Source of the DNA: Meghimatium bilineatum
Taxonomy: Eukaryota; Mollusca; Gastropoda; Stylommatophora; Philomycidae
Assembly (NCBI GenBank): GCA_034231615.1
Contig: CM067317.1
Span: 48,055,376 to 48,119,375 of the forward strand
Length of the DNA: 64,000 bases
Reading direction: 5' to 3'
This document shows, piece by piece, positions 10,550 through 22,138 of the stretch; within the stretch, counting starts at the first letter, position 1; each line of letters begins with the position of its first letter. The notes beneath the pieces were generated by a model. It saw only the letters and a list, made by a program, of their open reading frames with translations. It was not told the origin of the DNA and did not search any database. The translations under genes were made by a program, and so were the position numbers.

Positions 10550-10735
10550 CCTTATTCTTCTTCATCTTCATCGTTCATTCTCATACTCCTGCTGAATCTC
10601 TACTGTAGCAGGACCATGATCCATTCTTGATTTCCAGGAAGATGTAGTCTAGTGAAAGGAAATGCGATGTTTGGTCGTTTTATTTGCTCCAATGGCCCGA
10701 CACATCCGCCTTCGGCTGATATTCTATCCTAGATA
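10550..10735 (-). repeat. Dispersed repeat with GAAGAAG end, unit 2 copy
   Basis: It is the copy of 4122-4300. The motif GCTCCAATGGCCCGACACAT is conserved. Confidence 0.6.
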
Positions 10736-10800
10736 TAGCCCTCAACCCTTCATTTTCTGAATGTAAAATGTCTAGGAAATATAAATACGTTTCAGTAGTT

Positions 10801-10895
10801 TGCCATTGCGTACTGAGCGGAAGGGATGCACAAAAGACTGCGGCGAGATTTGAACCCGGTGCCGTGGCCATCACAGCCACCACAAAGCCGAACTC
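10801..10895 (-). mobile_element. tRNA-derived SINE family 1, shortened copy (unit 2)
   Basis: The minus strand keeps the B box GGTTCAAATC but has lost about 25 nt around the A box, compared with 4375-4480. Confidence 0.6.
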
Positions 10896-11429
10896 AAAAA
10901 CGATATATATTTGTATATAGAAGGATATTTTTGCATATATATAATCAATCACAAGACAGCCTGTAACCATTTTTTTCTATCAATGTGGACAAATTTTTAC
11001 CATTAACGTTCAGATGCACAGAAGTATCACAGAACATATAAGAGGCGGGTGCAGCCAAAATTAGCAAGAATTATTTCCTGTTGTGAACCATATCTCACAG
11101 AAAACAAGTGCATCATCATGATAGTTTTGTACACTCATCTCATGCAGCGTCACTTATCTTGGTATGCGCTACTTTCTCCCTGCTTTTTATTGGCTGGTGA
11201 CACAAAGTATATGCAAATCGACAATTCATCTGTCGCATCAGCCAAGATTAGCGATGATGTGCAAGATCAGGAGACTGAACTATTCTGAGAAAGTACTTCA
11301 TAAATACTGTACTGGGAAATTTCTGCTTATTCGTCCCTCAGCTTAAAGAGGATTTGATCCCATACCTAGCATACAAACAGTTAACTTTTTATAGGGTTAA
11401 GAAGAAAATGATAAATAGTTAGTGCAATG

Positions 11430-11800
11430 GAAACCTATTAAAGTGCATACTTTATAACGAAATTATCTATTTAACAAAACTTTAAAAATCCCAATTAGTT
11501 GGATTTTTTTATTACATGTAAAGTAGAATTCCTTTATAACGCATTCGTTAATACTAAATTCCCTATTTAACAATAATTTTTATAACCCTAAAATTGTTTG
11601 TTATATATTGCATTCACATTAGAATCCCTTTATAACGCATATGTTTATAACAAATTCCCTATTTACAATACGTTTCACAATTCCCAATTAGTTTGTTTTT
11701 TGTTGTATATAGTGAATTTTGGTTATTGCATAAATATTTTGCCGATCCTGATCAAATTTATTATAACGAAATTAAACTATATTAGAGGAACGCGGGTTAC
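11430..11800. repeat. Degenerate TTATAACG repeat cluster, about four units
   Basis: Roughly 100-bp units contain CCCTTTATAACGCAT, TTATAACAAATTCCCTATTT and a poly-T segment. They are diverged relatives of the left end of the MITE-like element at 3443. The last part resembles its right end (GTTATTGCATAAATATTTTG). This may be a nested or tandem MITE array. Confidence 0.55.
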
Positions 11801-12385
11801 AGCGTGCCAGGTTGGAGGTCACGATCAGACAACAACAAAATCCGGGTTGTGATCTCTCGCTTTGCACGACCACTCCTCCAGTCTACTCAGCTGTACATGA
11901 CGCATGAATTAGGGTAGGCAAAGACAACAAGGAAGAGAAATTGCCATCTCACCTAATAGATGCCGCAGCTTAGTACATGAAGTGTTACCTTCATCCTCGA
12001 CGGCAGGTTGCTGCTGTCATGGGACATATTTACCTTTAAACTAGATTAAGTTGTTGTTTTTTTGCTACCCATTACAATAGTTATGTGTTTGAAAATTTTG
12101 CTGAATCTTAGGTCGTCAGAGTGTGTAAGGGATAGTACCTCCCAGTTAGTGGTAGCCACCCCCCTACCCCTTTCCACACACCCCCACCCACCCCCCGGAA
12201 AGATTGGGATCCTATTTGGATCTCCCAGTTCTATCAGTGAATAACCTGAATAATTATGTCCAAAAAATTATCAACACCCTCCCCCCCCCCCACCTCCCTT
12301 TTCCCACACAAAAATCCATTTATAGCTAAAGACACAGTAGAAAATAACTGCATGTTTTTTTCAGATTATTCGAAACGATTTTCTA
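11800..12385. other. No gene recognised
   Basis: There is a C-rich stretch at 12160-12200 and another at 12280. No coding potential, RNA gene or clear mobile element was seen here. Confidence 0.5.
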
Positions 12386-13320
12386 ACTCAAATAATAGAT
12401 CCCAAAAGTACCTCGTCGTAATGCATCCTTAAACAGAAATGTAGCTGCCTGTGCTGATTCTAGCTAAAACTTTTGTGGATCGTGTCCGTGAATGGAGGCA
12501 GCAGATGAAACGAGAATTGATTGCAAACAGACAGGCAATAACTCCCACAACTGTACAACAACACATGCAGCGGCACTGTCGACGCATAGTGACGCTAGTC
12601 ATTCCGACAGAAGTATTGGAGGGGTTGTAAATTCATATGTTACGAAATGGGTAAATGTCATAATGATTATTAAGAGTCGTGCGTTAGTCTCCATAAGGAA
12701 AACATATTGAGGACAATGAGAGGGCAGCACAGCGCTAGAGGGCAGCGCCACGTACAAATAGAATGGGAAAACATTTAAAAGAAATCAGAGCTAAAGCTTT
12801 GTTAAAGCAAGACACGCTTCTAGTTACTGGTACTCCTAAATATGAGTAGATTTAGACGTGGGGTTTGCGATGTCGGTGAATGATATCACGGCTAAGAGGG
12901 CGAACGAGCCAGGGCCAAACACTACAGTCGATGCTTTCCTATACCGGAACCACGATCACGGAGAGAAAATGCTCAGTACCCGATGGGCTCAGACACAATA
13001 CATCTAATTACGCGAGACGAGTTCACTGACAGCGAAACAGATTGTACGAGATTCACATAGTCAATCAACTGAAACTTACATCCCTGGTTACCGCTACTTC
13101 GAAGAATGCCAACATGGGTAAATTGTTGGCATGTTAAGGCCAAGGGCACAGTAGGTGGAAAACTGTTACGGCTTAGAGTCGACACACATTCTTCACCTGG
13201 CGCCAGATAGAAAGGCTGTCACAGACTAGGGAAGTCTACCCAAATTAAAGGCATGCCGAAACGGATGTACCGGACCCTTTTGGGGCAGCAAATAACAGCG
13301 CTGCTGTGGAACTTGCAGCA
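12385..13320 (+). mobile_element. Retroposon X, older partial copy
   Basis: It shares blocks in the same order with 48529-49758: GAGGGCAGC motifs, CGGCTAAGAGGGCGAA, CAGTACCCGATGGGCTCAG and GGCATGCCGAAA. It is strongly diverged, and its 3' end runs into a 70-bp tandem repeat rather than the (AAAC) tail. Confidence 0.6.
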
Positions 13321-13610
13321 CAATGAACTTCACGATCACCTGCAGAAATCACACAAACTATTGCGTTGGTTATCAGAGAGACCAAGAGCACAACGTACTT
13401 CACGCTCACCTGCAGAAATCACACAAACTGTAGCGTTGGTTATCAGGGAGAGCAAGAGCACAACGTTCTTTACGCTCACCTGCAGAAATCACACAAACTG
13501 TTGTGTTGGTTATCAGGGAGACCAAGATCACAACGTACTTCACACTCACCTGCAGAAATACACAAACTGCTGTGTTGGTTACCAGAGAGCAAACGAAGAA
13601 GAAGAAGAAA
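13321..13610. repeat. 70-bp tandem repeat, about four copies
   Basis: Units starting CAACGTACTTCACGCTCACC recur every 70 bp, and the last leads into a GAAGAAGAAG stretch. The 130-codon plus-strand and 81-codon minus-strand ORFs are by-products of the repeat. Confidence 0.9.
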
Positions 13611-13783
13611 TAAATTTCAGTAGTATATACAAATTTTGTTGCTGACGTCAACTTTTATCAACGCCCTTCCCCCTGGTCAGCAGTTGTCAGAAACCCCCCC
13701 CAACTGTTGACGTAATATATGGACAGTCCCCCTTATCGTCCAATTTTGTTTTAACATTGTTTTAAAATTATTTGATCCTACAG

Positions 13784-14061
13784 GGGAAAATTGCCAACAT
13801 AACATTAACGAGTGCCTAGATGATGTCTGCAAAAACAATGCTACTTGCACTGACTCAGATGGAAGTTTTAACTGCGTGTGTTCAACATTTTGGAATGGTA
13901 AAACCTGTGAGGAGCCTGCCAAACAGTGCCTTGAGAATCATTGCAAAAACGGTGGAACTTGTTATGGATCATCTAGTGAAGATTTTTCCTGTGTTTGTCC
14001 AAGTGATTATACTGGACGGCTTTGTGAACGAAACATATTTGATAATCTACCAGCAAGATAA
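13784..14061 (+). CDS. EGF-like protein, probable terminal exon (two EGF domains, then stop)
   Basis: The acceptor is TTTGATCCTACAG and the frame enters in phase 1 like exons A and B, so it joins exon A copy 2 in frame. It completes one EGF domain (ENC) and encodes a calcium-binding domain starting NINECLDDVC with hydroxylation motif CTDSDGSFNCVC. A second, non-calcium-binding EGF domain follows, with C-x8-F-x-C-x-C spacing instead of the hydroxylation motif. A ten-residue tail, ERNIFDNLPAR, then precedes TAA at 14059-14061. There is no transmembrane segment, so this isoform would end as a soluble secreted protein. No canonical AATAAA lies close downstream; CATAAA at about 14166 is a weak candidate. 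An unseen donor inside the exon cannot be excluded. Confidence 0.75.
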
Positions 14062-14355
14062 ATTTCCTAAATCTTTAACCCATTATGTATCAATTGAAAA
14101 CACTGCTTCCAGCTTTTGCAATCAGTTTCTATTAGGGGAGGGGGGGGGGTTTAACTTGACCTTAACATAAAATAGAGAAACAATCGAGCAATCACGCCCG
14201 TGGTCCCCATGAGTAAGGTGCATAAGTCTCAGTTCGCCAGAAATTGTCCCGGTTCTGAAGTCATGTCCATATCGATCTTGATTCTGGCTCGGTTTATGTC
14301 AGACAGTTTTTAGTTTAATTATCATGCGCAATTGTTTATGTTTGAATCTACCTAT
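14062..14355. other. 3' flank of the EGF terminal exon
   Basis: It contains a G-run at about 14143 and CATAAA at about 14166, the only weak polyadenylation-like hexamer seen. No other feature is recognised. Confidence 0.4.
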
Positions 14356-14359
14356 ATTG

Positions 14360-15430
14360 TGATGCTCATCATCAAGTGCCGTCTCAGCAACGAAGGTTGG
14401 CTGCAACGAATCTCCAACATCCCCTGTCTCTTGTCTTGGTGGTGCACTTTGCTAGACTGTAGCCTGTTCATCGTGTGATGTTACTCTCCCACTTGTATCT
14501 CTGCCTACTTCTTGCTCGCATCCCTTTGATTTTACCTTCAAGTAAGGTCTTCAATAAGGTGTCATCTCTTTTAATGTGTCCAAAATATTTTATTTGTCTG
14601 ATCTTTATTTCTCTTAGTAGTTCTTTCTTCATATTAAGTGTTTTTAGCACCTATTTTTTTGTTTTCTTCTCTTTCCATGATGTTCTCCCTATACTTCTAT
14701 ATACCCACATCTCAAAGGCATCAATTCTGTCTTCTCATTGTGTTTTTAGTGTCCATGTTTCTGAGCCATACATTAATATAGAATACATGTAGCATTTTAT
14801 AGTTCTGATTTTTAACTTGTTTGTAATTTGTTTAGATGTTAATATTTTCCTCATGTCATTGAAGGTACTTTTAGCCATTCCTATTCTCCTTTCAACTTGT
14901 TTCACATCTGCCATCATTTGTGAATATGTGTCCAAGACATTGATAATGTTCTACTTGTTGTAGTTTCTCTCCCTGTATGTTTATGTTTAGCTCCTGTTCT
15001 TCTGTGTCTTTTCTGATTATCATGGTTTTTGGGTTTTTTTAATGTTTATATCCAGTCCATATTCATTACTTGATTTATTGACTTGATCTATTAGTCTTTG
15101 TAGTTCATGTTCACTTTCTGCTAAAAGAACAGTGTCATCTGCATATCTAATGTTGATTATTATTTTCCCATTGATTTTGTCTTGGCATTTCTTCTATATT
15201 TTTAAAGATATTCTCTGTGTAGATATTACATAGGCTTGGTGATAAAATGCAGCCTTGTCTTACCCCTCTTCTTATTTCTATGTATGGAGATTAGTTGTTT
15301 TCACACCTTATTGATGCAGTTTGTTCCCAATATATATTTCTAATCAGCCTGATGTCTTTTCCATCTAATGCCTATTCCATCTAATGCCTATTCCATCTAT
15401 GATACTGCAGGCAGATAGGGACAATGTGAC
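14360..15430 (-). mobile_element. RTE/CR1-like LINE, 3' half with reverse-transcriptase motifs (pseudogene)
   Basis: Read on the minus strand, the RT palm motifs appear in order. GVRQGCILSP lies at about 15230-15271, the catalytic YADD at 15134-15145 (RYADDTVLLA), YGSETWTL at about 14747-14771, and a basic C-terminus with KYFGHIKRDD and LEGKIKGMRARSR ends near 14468. The 3' end carries CATCATCAAGTGC on the plus strand, a tail shared with other LINE pieces in the window. The 5' part is missing and stops interrupt the frame, so it cannot move by itself. The clade call rests on the motif style only. Confidence 0.85.
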
Positions 15431-15489
15431 GTTCAACCAGTTTACATATAGATCAGTTGTCAGACAGCACAGTCTTTGGATAATTGAAT

Positions 15490-15625
15490 AATTCTTGATT
15501 AGAAACTAGCATAATGTCACGCCGGGCACTCCCATAAGTGCACCACTCTCAGTTCCAGCTGCAATCCTAGTGTATGTAGAGTCAAACGCATAAAACTACT
15601 TTTCCTTCCCTCGTCTCTAGACTTC
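15490..15625 (+). repeat. Dispersed repeat shared with the EGF-unit introns
   Basis: ACTCCCATAAGTG, CTCAGTT and the spacing after AGAAACCAG/AGAAACTAG match 2585-2720 of unit 1 and its copies. Confidence 0.5.
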
Positions 15626-16371
15626 CGGTCAAAATGGCGTACTGATGGCGTGGGCGTGTTTACTATGTGATTATTTAGGGAAAACTATGTTATTGATGCT
15701 TTTCATGGATTAACAAAAGCTCTACAATTACTGCACCATTCTCCTATACGATCAAGCTCCCTCTGAAAATTCCTGGCATTCGCTTTTCTATCTCTGCCCT
15801 GCCTCCATCAACATCACTTGAAAGATGGATTATTTCATTATTTCGTCTAGGATGTGGTGCTAATTATTTTGACAGAGGCCCACTCATCAAGATCTTCGCC
15901 GGTGCAACGGAGTACATGCATCAGAGATGAAATTCTCATGAGTGTAACCGTTATTTCATGTGATTGCAAGGCTTAGTATACAGAAAATGGCTGGCATTCG
16001 TAAACGTCCTAAACGGGGCGGGGTCAAATAATTCATCGTGCTGGAGCCAGTTGATACAGATTTAAAGTCGTTCGTCTGTCTTTGAAATCGTTACGTGTGT
16101 TGTTCTGGAATGTCGCTGGTGCTGAAAGAAGACGCCCAGAACTGGATTGATTTTTCTACAGTGCAGATATTGTGGCTCTACAAGAATCGCGTTTGGAATT
16201 GCGAAACCGTCTCCAAGTCACCAGCTTTCATAGGTGACACTTTGGTCAAGTAATTCTTGTACGAGAGAGCTTTTATGTGATCGAGATCAATATGTCTGAA
16301 TGGGATAATGATGACATTCAGCTGCAAGCTGTCAGGATACAAAACGCACAGCACCCTGTCAACGTGTATGC

Positions 16372-16848
16372 GTGCAACGCCAGCATGAGATAGTAAAGGA
16401 AGAAAGACAAGTCATTTTCTGCGGGGATTTTAATGCAAAAGGTAGATCTTGGGGCAATACTGCCTCTAATCAACAGGGAAGAGATCTCGAGGAGGCGCTG
16501 ATTGATATGAATTTAATATGCATAAACAACGGGCGCATGACAAGGTTGGCTGCTAGGGATGGCGACGACGACAGTGCAATTGATTTTGGCGTAGTGACAG
16601 CTGATATTGCACCCCGATGTAGATGGAATTTTCTGGGGCATCATGGCAGCGACCATTTGCCATGTGTCTTGTTGGTGGACAAAGAAAAAAGTAAACAACA
16701 GAAAGCTAAAGTTAAGTCCGTCCAGTATAATCGCACAAGGTGGTCCATCGTAAGCAGAATTAGGAAGAGCAAACGTAAGACACACGCTACCAGGGAACGT
16801 GTGTGGAATCAACCACCCTGGTGGAATGATGAGGTTCAATGTGCATGA
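16372..16848 (+). pseudogene. LINE endonuclease fragment (158 codons)
   Basis: This is the longest open piece of the endonuclease domain. It contains the GDFNA motif near its start, the AIDFGVVTADI block and the terminal GSDHLP. The upstream part of the domain is in another frame (about 16090-16370) and has two stops. In intact elements this enzyme nicks target DNA for target-primed reverse transcription. Confidence 0.85.
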
Positions 16849-17114
16849 AGTGCAAATGCAGCGCAGTTGCAGAGTGACAAAAAGCAAGGAAAAAAGTGAC
16901 AGCATAACCAGATCTTGTTCTGCAATTAAAACAGACCAAAGACGACAGAGTTCAACAGTTTAAAGATATCGCCAAATCTGCAAAAGACAAAAAATGAGAA
17001 GACTTTTGTTATGAGATTGCAAACGAAAAGTCGTAAAAACTGTTCTGGCGCCTGCATAAAGCAATGAACGACACAAGGAAGCGTATGACAATCCCCAATT
17101 TCTAAAGCACAGAT

Positions 17115-18214
17115 TTGGTATGGCAGAAGATAGATGTGAATAAGGGTGCAGCACTGCTGGCTCACTATAAGGCACAAAATGGTCAGAGGAACTTAGGGAA
17201 TTACAATGGAATCATGAAAACAGTCACAGGCATGCGCAATATGCAAGTTTTCAAAAGCGATATTGCATTTACTCTTGAAGATATTACAGCCGCACTGAAA
17301 AGATCAAGTAACACAGCGTCAGGACCTGATGGCATTAGGTACGACGATCTCAGAGGCAGGTCAGACGAAGACCTTAAGGAGCTGGCAATGTTGTTTAACA
17401 AGAGCCTAGCGACTGGCACAGTTGAAGAAGACTGGTTTCATAGTTTTTTATCCCACTACGTGAGCCTGGCAAGCGTCATGCGATGATACAGGGTTTCAGA
17501 CTCATAACCATGCAGAATACGATCGACAAGTTGTTAGAAAAGATTGTTACATGGAAATTGTCCCTACATCTAGAGAGGAATAACAGGCTGCCATAAGCTT
17601 TGGGAGGCTATCGTCCAGGTAAGCAGACTTGGCCCAACGTCGCCGTATTCGCGCAAGAAGTGTTCGAAAGTTTTGACAAACGGATGGAGACATGTGCTGC
17701 TGCAATAGACCTAGAAGATGCTTATAACAGAGTTTCCTTGGATTTCTTGATGATCATAAGGATGCAACTCCAAGTTAGTCCTATCATTGTCAGGTGGATT
17801 ATCTCGGCACTTTTTCAGAGACCGATTGTTCTTAAGTGTGGGAGTTAGTCTTCTTCACCAACATTCATAAACCCGGGACTACCATAAGGGTCACCTCTGT
17901 CCCAAGTATTGTTTAATGTGTATACAGTTCAAATTACAAGCTGTCAGATTGCAGGACTGGGGAGAACTATATTCTATGCTGATTACATCATGGTATCTAG
18001 GCAGGGCAGAGATAGAGAAGCGATCGCCAGGAATTTGCAGAGGGAGCTTGATCGTATAGGGGATTCGTGCAGTAATTCTAGAGCTTTTGTTAACTCATCA
18101 AAAGCATCAATAACATGGTTTTCCCTAATTAATCACGTAGTAAGCACTCGCACGCCATCGGATACTTTGAGAGGGGATGTCCTCGAGAGAACCAGCACAA
18201 TAACCCCTATGTAG
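17115..18214 (+). pseudogene. LINE reverse-transcriptase fragments with a mutated active site
   Basis: Three open pieces (17115-17486, 17600-17848, 17909-18214) cover the fingers and palm. Motif A keeps its Asp (AIDLEDAY). The LPQG motif has a stop in place of Q. The YADD box reads YADY, which removes one of the two metal-binding aspartates. No active polymerase could be made from this copy. Confidence 0.85.
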
Positions 18215-18833
18215 TACTTAGGGGTTATGTTGGACCGAAGTCTAAGTTTCAAAAATCATGTTGACCACATCATTGTAAAGGCGTATAAAGTTCTTGCGGC
18301 GATGAAAGTTATGGCTGCTGCTATTTCTGCTGTATCAGGGGTTGGTGGAGGCTGTGGTAAAGTACGCGGTGACGATTCTAACACTGAGTCAGACTCAAAC
18401 AGAAAGATTGAATAGAATCCAGAATGAGGCAATGAGAATCATTTTAGGTTGTACGAGAGATAAGTTGGCACAGGCTATACTATACTTATTGGATTGCCCA
18501 ACTGCAGAGCAAAGAATACAAATCTGCAGGGCGCGGGACTACCTACAAATCACTGCTGATAAAGAACATCCTCTACACCCTGAAATTCTCAAAGTGAAAG
18601 GCAGTAGACTTAAGAGAGGAAAGTCGTGGATGGGGCGCGCAGAGGATATAATACAGAGTGTGTGCAGATTGGAGGATGTGCTACCTGGTGCGGAATGGTG
18701 TCGTGCGTCCTTAGATTGTCCGACAGCCTTCAAAGTAATAATAAAACTTAGTAGAGAATGCAGGGAATGATGTCCGACAGTGGTGGAGCCGTAGGTACTC
18801 ACTTTAACCGATGAAAATTCCAGGGACAGCGAT

Positions 18834-19535
18834 ATGATTGTATATACAGATACAGAAGGGTCGGTTGGGAGACACAACAGAAGTGCCAGGGCCATCACGG
18901 TTCAAAGGTGGGGGGAGACCATCAGAGAGGAAAGTGGTGCATTCGCTCAGACAACAAGCAGCATGACAATAGAGATTTTGGCAGTAAACAAAGCTTTGAA
19001 ATGGGTGTGCTCACAGACTATCTGCGAGCATGCCTGCAAAATCAGTGACTCGATGAGCATGATTATGAAAGTTCAGGCGGGATACATTCGGGAACAGTAG
19101 CTGGATGCAGTGAAGAATTCCTGTATGCATAAAATGACTTTCATTTTTGTGCCGGGACATGCGGGAGTCCGGGGTAATAAGAGAGCAGATAGGTTGGCCG
19201 CACACGCTGCTACTACGACTGTTGGTGGAGCGACGGATCGAGCAGACATTTTGAACGCTCTACGAGAAAACGCACTAGCAAATGACTGCATAAGTGACGA
19301 TGACTCTTATTCCATGACTAGAAAAAAGGAATGTGGTTTGAAATGCGGTGCCGCCAGAAATGAGCGGTTTTGTGGGAAAGAAAGAATGATGGTCAATCAA
19401 CTGCGTACGTGGACCTTTAGTCAACTTATAATGGCGGCTACACTCAAGGAGAGATCTGAGCACATATGGACTTGTCCGGAGTGCAGTGACGATGATCCAA
19501 CGACTAACTCACTAACTAACAAAAACATGAACTAA
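18834..19535 (+). pseudogene. LINE RNase H domain, split by one stop
   Basis: The four acidic positions are visible (D in YTDTEGS, E in TIEILAV, D in SDSMSM, D in KRADRLA), together with the PGHAGVRGN loop. A TAG at 19098-19100 splits the domain. The C-terminal part ends in a cysteine pair (CPEC) before the (CTAAC) tail. Confidence 0.85.
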
Positions 19536-19593
19536 CTAACTAGCTCACCTATAGACACTCCCATTTCCGACATTTTCTAAATGAATAATGTAA

Positions 19594-19676
19594 TATAGAA
19601 GCATCAAGGAGTTATTGTTATAGAAGCATCAAGGAGTTATTGTTATAGAAGCATCAAGGAGTTATTGTTATAGAAA
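19594..19676. repeat. 25-bp tandem repeat, about three copies
   Basis: The unit is ATAGAAGCATCAAGGAGTTA plus TTGTT. A related single unit recurs at 20648-20690. Confidence 0.85.
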
Positions 19677-19679
19677 AAT

Positions 19680-21020
19680 CATAGGCAGCAAATACTATTT
19701 GATCCAGATCCGTTCCACTGACACCTATTCGCCTCGCAAACATGAGTGACAGCTGCATTCCGCGATGTTTTTCCACGTTACAATCCATAGAGACTTTTAT
19801 CAAGAAACAACAAGTTAGAAATACATAAACACAAAACTGCCAATACAATGAGATGGCATGACAGCAATAACTCATTGCGTTTGAAAAGAAGGTGCAATAA
19901 TATGTAGTTATAAGCTATAGAAGTCCTCTTTTGAATTGTATGCACCATTGATGGGCAAAAATCAAACGAGGTCATTTGAATGCTACAAGAATATGAATCA
20001 TAAGACTCGAACTGATGAAGTGAACGCTTCTCGTCAATAATGCTAACTCTACACACATACATATATGAACATACATATATGAACACACATACATATATGA
20101 ACACACAAAATAAAGTACATGTGTGAGAACAATATACAGAAGGAAGAAGAAGGACCACTATGAGTTTAATAAACATTGATGAAAACAATACTATTGATAT
20201 ATATATATTAACATATACAGACACAAATATATATATATTAACATATACAGACATATATATATAGACATCCGACAAGAACTTCTACCACCACTTCCAGCTA
20301 TACACAACACACTTACACAACTGCACCGCAGCTGAGGAAAAGCTGTGCATTTTCCAGAAGGGCTATGGGCTGTCAAGAGCTTCCTACTCACAGCGAAAGG
20401 GATTGAATCATCAAACATCATGTTCCGGGACAATTCATTTCTGTTCATATTTTGGTAGTCTTCCTTTGTTTTTCTATTCCTGATAGTGTTCTAAGGTTTC
20501 AGATGTCACTGTGCTTCACTTTAAGTCAAATCTATTTGGACATAACTTTTATCATGTATTCACTGCAGTTATACCATGCTTTTGTTCTTTATGTTATTCC
20601 TATTCTTTTGCTTTTTTTGCATGTGAGCTTATAATGTAATATAATATAGAAGCATCCAGGATTTATAATAAAGAAAAATCATGCAGCAAACTTGACTTAT
20701 GATTCTCGATGAGTTTACATGTGCAGTCTGTGTTGATGTTGTCTGTTTGTCGCTCGATGGGTCAATATTCATTGTAGCTTGGGAATATATACTAAATATT
20801 AATATAAACAAACACACACACACATATATATAAATACATGTACAAATATAAATACACATATACTAAGAACAAGTGTATATCTAACGACAAACACACACAA
20901 ACAAACAAGTATACTGGGAACACACACACACATGTCTACATCTACTAACAAGATTAGTTCATAGATATAAGAGAGATACCCACACAAAATGCACAAGTAT
21001 GTAAATATATCCAAACACAA
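19680..21020. other. Low-complexity AT-rich and TA/CA-rich stretch
   Basis: There are ACATACATATATGAAC repeats at 20055-20105, a roughly 34-bp duplication with TATATATATTAACATATACA at 20195-20265, and CA-rich microsatellites at 20810-20930. The ORFs here are compositional. No gene is recognised. Confidence 0.6.
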
Positions 21021-21166
21021 GTATACATTGCATTTGTTCTGGATATAGACGGGTGTATTTCTTACTTTTACGATTTTTATCCAGACATTTTTATTGTTGT
21101 TATTTGAATTCAGCTCGCTAGTCTAGAGAAACTTCATGTCATGGAAAAAAGAGAATTATGAACAAC

Positions 21167-21329
21167 TCAATTATGTCCATCTCGTTCATTTCTTGGTCAA
21201 TTAATGATGATAATCTTAAATGCTTAGATAATATAGCCTCATAATTAACACGAGGAACACAACAAAATAAAAACTAAGAAACTTATTCCTTCCGTTTTTA
21301 TGACAGTTCGGTTTAGTAAACTATTGATC
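21167..21329 (+). repeat. Left arm of a 163-bp inverted repeat pair
   Basis: Its reverse complement lies at 23331-23493 with only two mismatches that I can see. The two arms enclose about 2.0 kb. Confidence 0.92.
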
Positions 21330-21529
21330 TACTATTTAGTAAACCTGTCGCAGGGGCCAGAGTTGTGCCCTGATGTCGACGTCTGTTTCAGCAGCATTAG
21401 ACTCAAAACACCATTGAGTCGAATGGCTGCTGGAACAGAGGGCGGAGCACTTATGGGAATGACCCACGTGCTGTGGGGCCAGTTTCTAATCAAGAATCAA
21501 GAAGAATCATCATCAAGTGCTGTAGAATG

Positions 21530-22090
21530 GTATTGGTGATCATATTTCTCCATGTACATCGTTCTCTCAAAAATGTCGTCATCTCTGTTGGTGTCGTCAG
21601 TCGAAGCTATTTAGTCAAACTGTCCGATATCTTTCCTCTGGGTCTCCCCCTTGATCTTTTCCCTATCTTTCCTGTTGTCACTATTTTCTCAATGCCTCCT
21701 CTTCTCATTATGTGCCCAATAAATGTTGACTGTCTTTTTCTTATATTATTAATAATGCATCTTTTCACATCCCTCCAATGATTTTTTCTATGGCTTATTT
21801 ATTGTCCATGTTTCGCTTCCATAGAGTAGCACTGGCTCAATGTAGCATGTGAGGACACGTTTTCTAGTATCCATCGATATGGACTGGCTGCATAGGATAT
21901 TTTTCATTTTATGGAATGCTGCTTTTGCTAGTCCTATTATGCTTATATTTTCGATCTTGCATTTACCATCTGAAGTTATTAATGTTCCTAAATATTTGAA
22001 ACTATTTACTTGCTTTAAGTTTTTCTCATTTCATACTATTTTACTATTTGGTGGGGTACTATTCCCTGATATTATCATTACTCGTTAATG
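21530..22090 (-). mobile_element. RTE/CR1-like LINE fragment inside the inverted repeat pair
   Basis: The minus strand reads FKYLGTLITSDGKCKIE, then LAKAAFHKMKNILCS and VLLYGSETWTINK. This is the RT thumb and connector region, followed by a decayed basic C-terminus. It is interrupted downstream by stops. Confidence 0.85.
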
Positions 22091-22138
22091 AGTTTCAAAA
22101 TAACAGTTGGAATTTCTTTAATGGCACACCTATGACAT

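Larger units (their letters stand above)
6308..11418. repeat. EGF cassette unit 2, truncated (exon B lost)
   Basis: It aligns with unit 1 from its start to about 11418, where the two diverge just after a shared AAATGATAAAT. The rest of the unit, including the 31-bp repeat and exon B, is missing and is replaced by unrelated repeats. Unit 2 carries the 167-bp insertion at 9167-9333 but lacks the tRNA-SINE found in units 1, 3 and 4: around 11195 the flanks join directly. It also lacks the poly-C tract present in the other units. Confidence 0.9.
15640..19545 (+). mobile_element. I-type LINE with endonuclease, RT and RNase H (long, inactivated)
   Basis: Domains run in order on the plus strand. 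An APE-type endonuclease starts near 16105 (FWNVAG, then ALQESR) and continues with FCGDFNAKGRSWG near 16415 and GSDHLP near 16648. RT segments follow: SGPDGIRYDDL near 17320, AAIDLEDAYNRV near 17700, the remnant LP-stop-GSPLSQVLFN near 17880 and YADY at 17975-17986. An RNase H domain lies at 18834-19230 (YTDTEGS, MTIEILAV, SDSMSM, NKRADRLA). The 3' end is a run of CTAAC repeats. Several frameshifts and stops, and the loss of the second catalytic Asp of YADD, make it dead. RNase H after RT points to the I/Nimb group. The 5' limit is approximate. Confidence 0.88.

Noticed and set aside
13253..13651. 130-codon plus-strand and 81-codon minus-strand ORFs
   Set aside because: They are generated by the 70-bp tandem repeat, with no domain and a repeat-derived sequence.
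13784..14061. Assigning the EGF gene a name such as Notch, fibropellin or fibrillin
   Set aside because: Only generic EGF domains are in the window. No LNR, TB, CUB, avidin-like or other diagnostic domain is visible.
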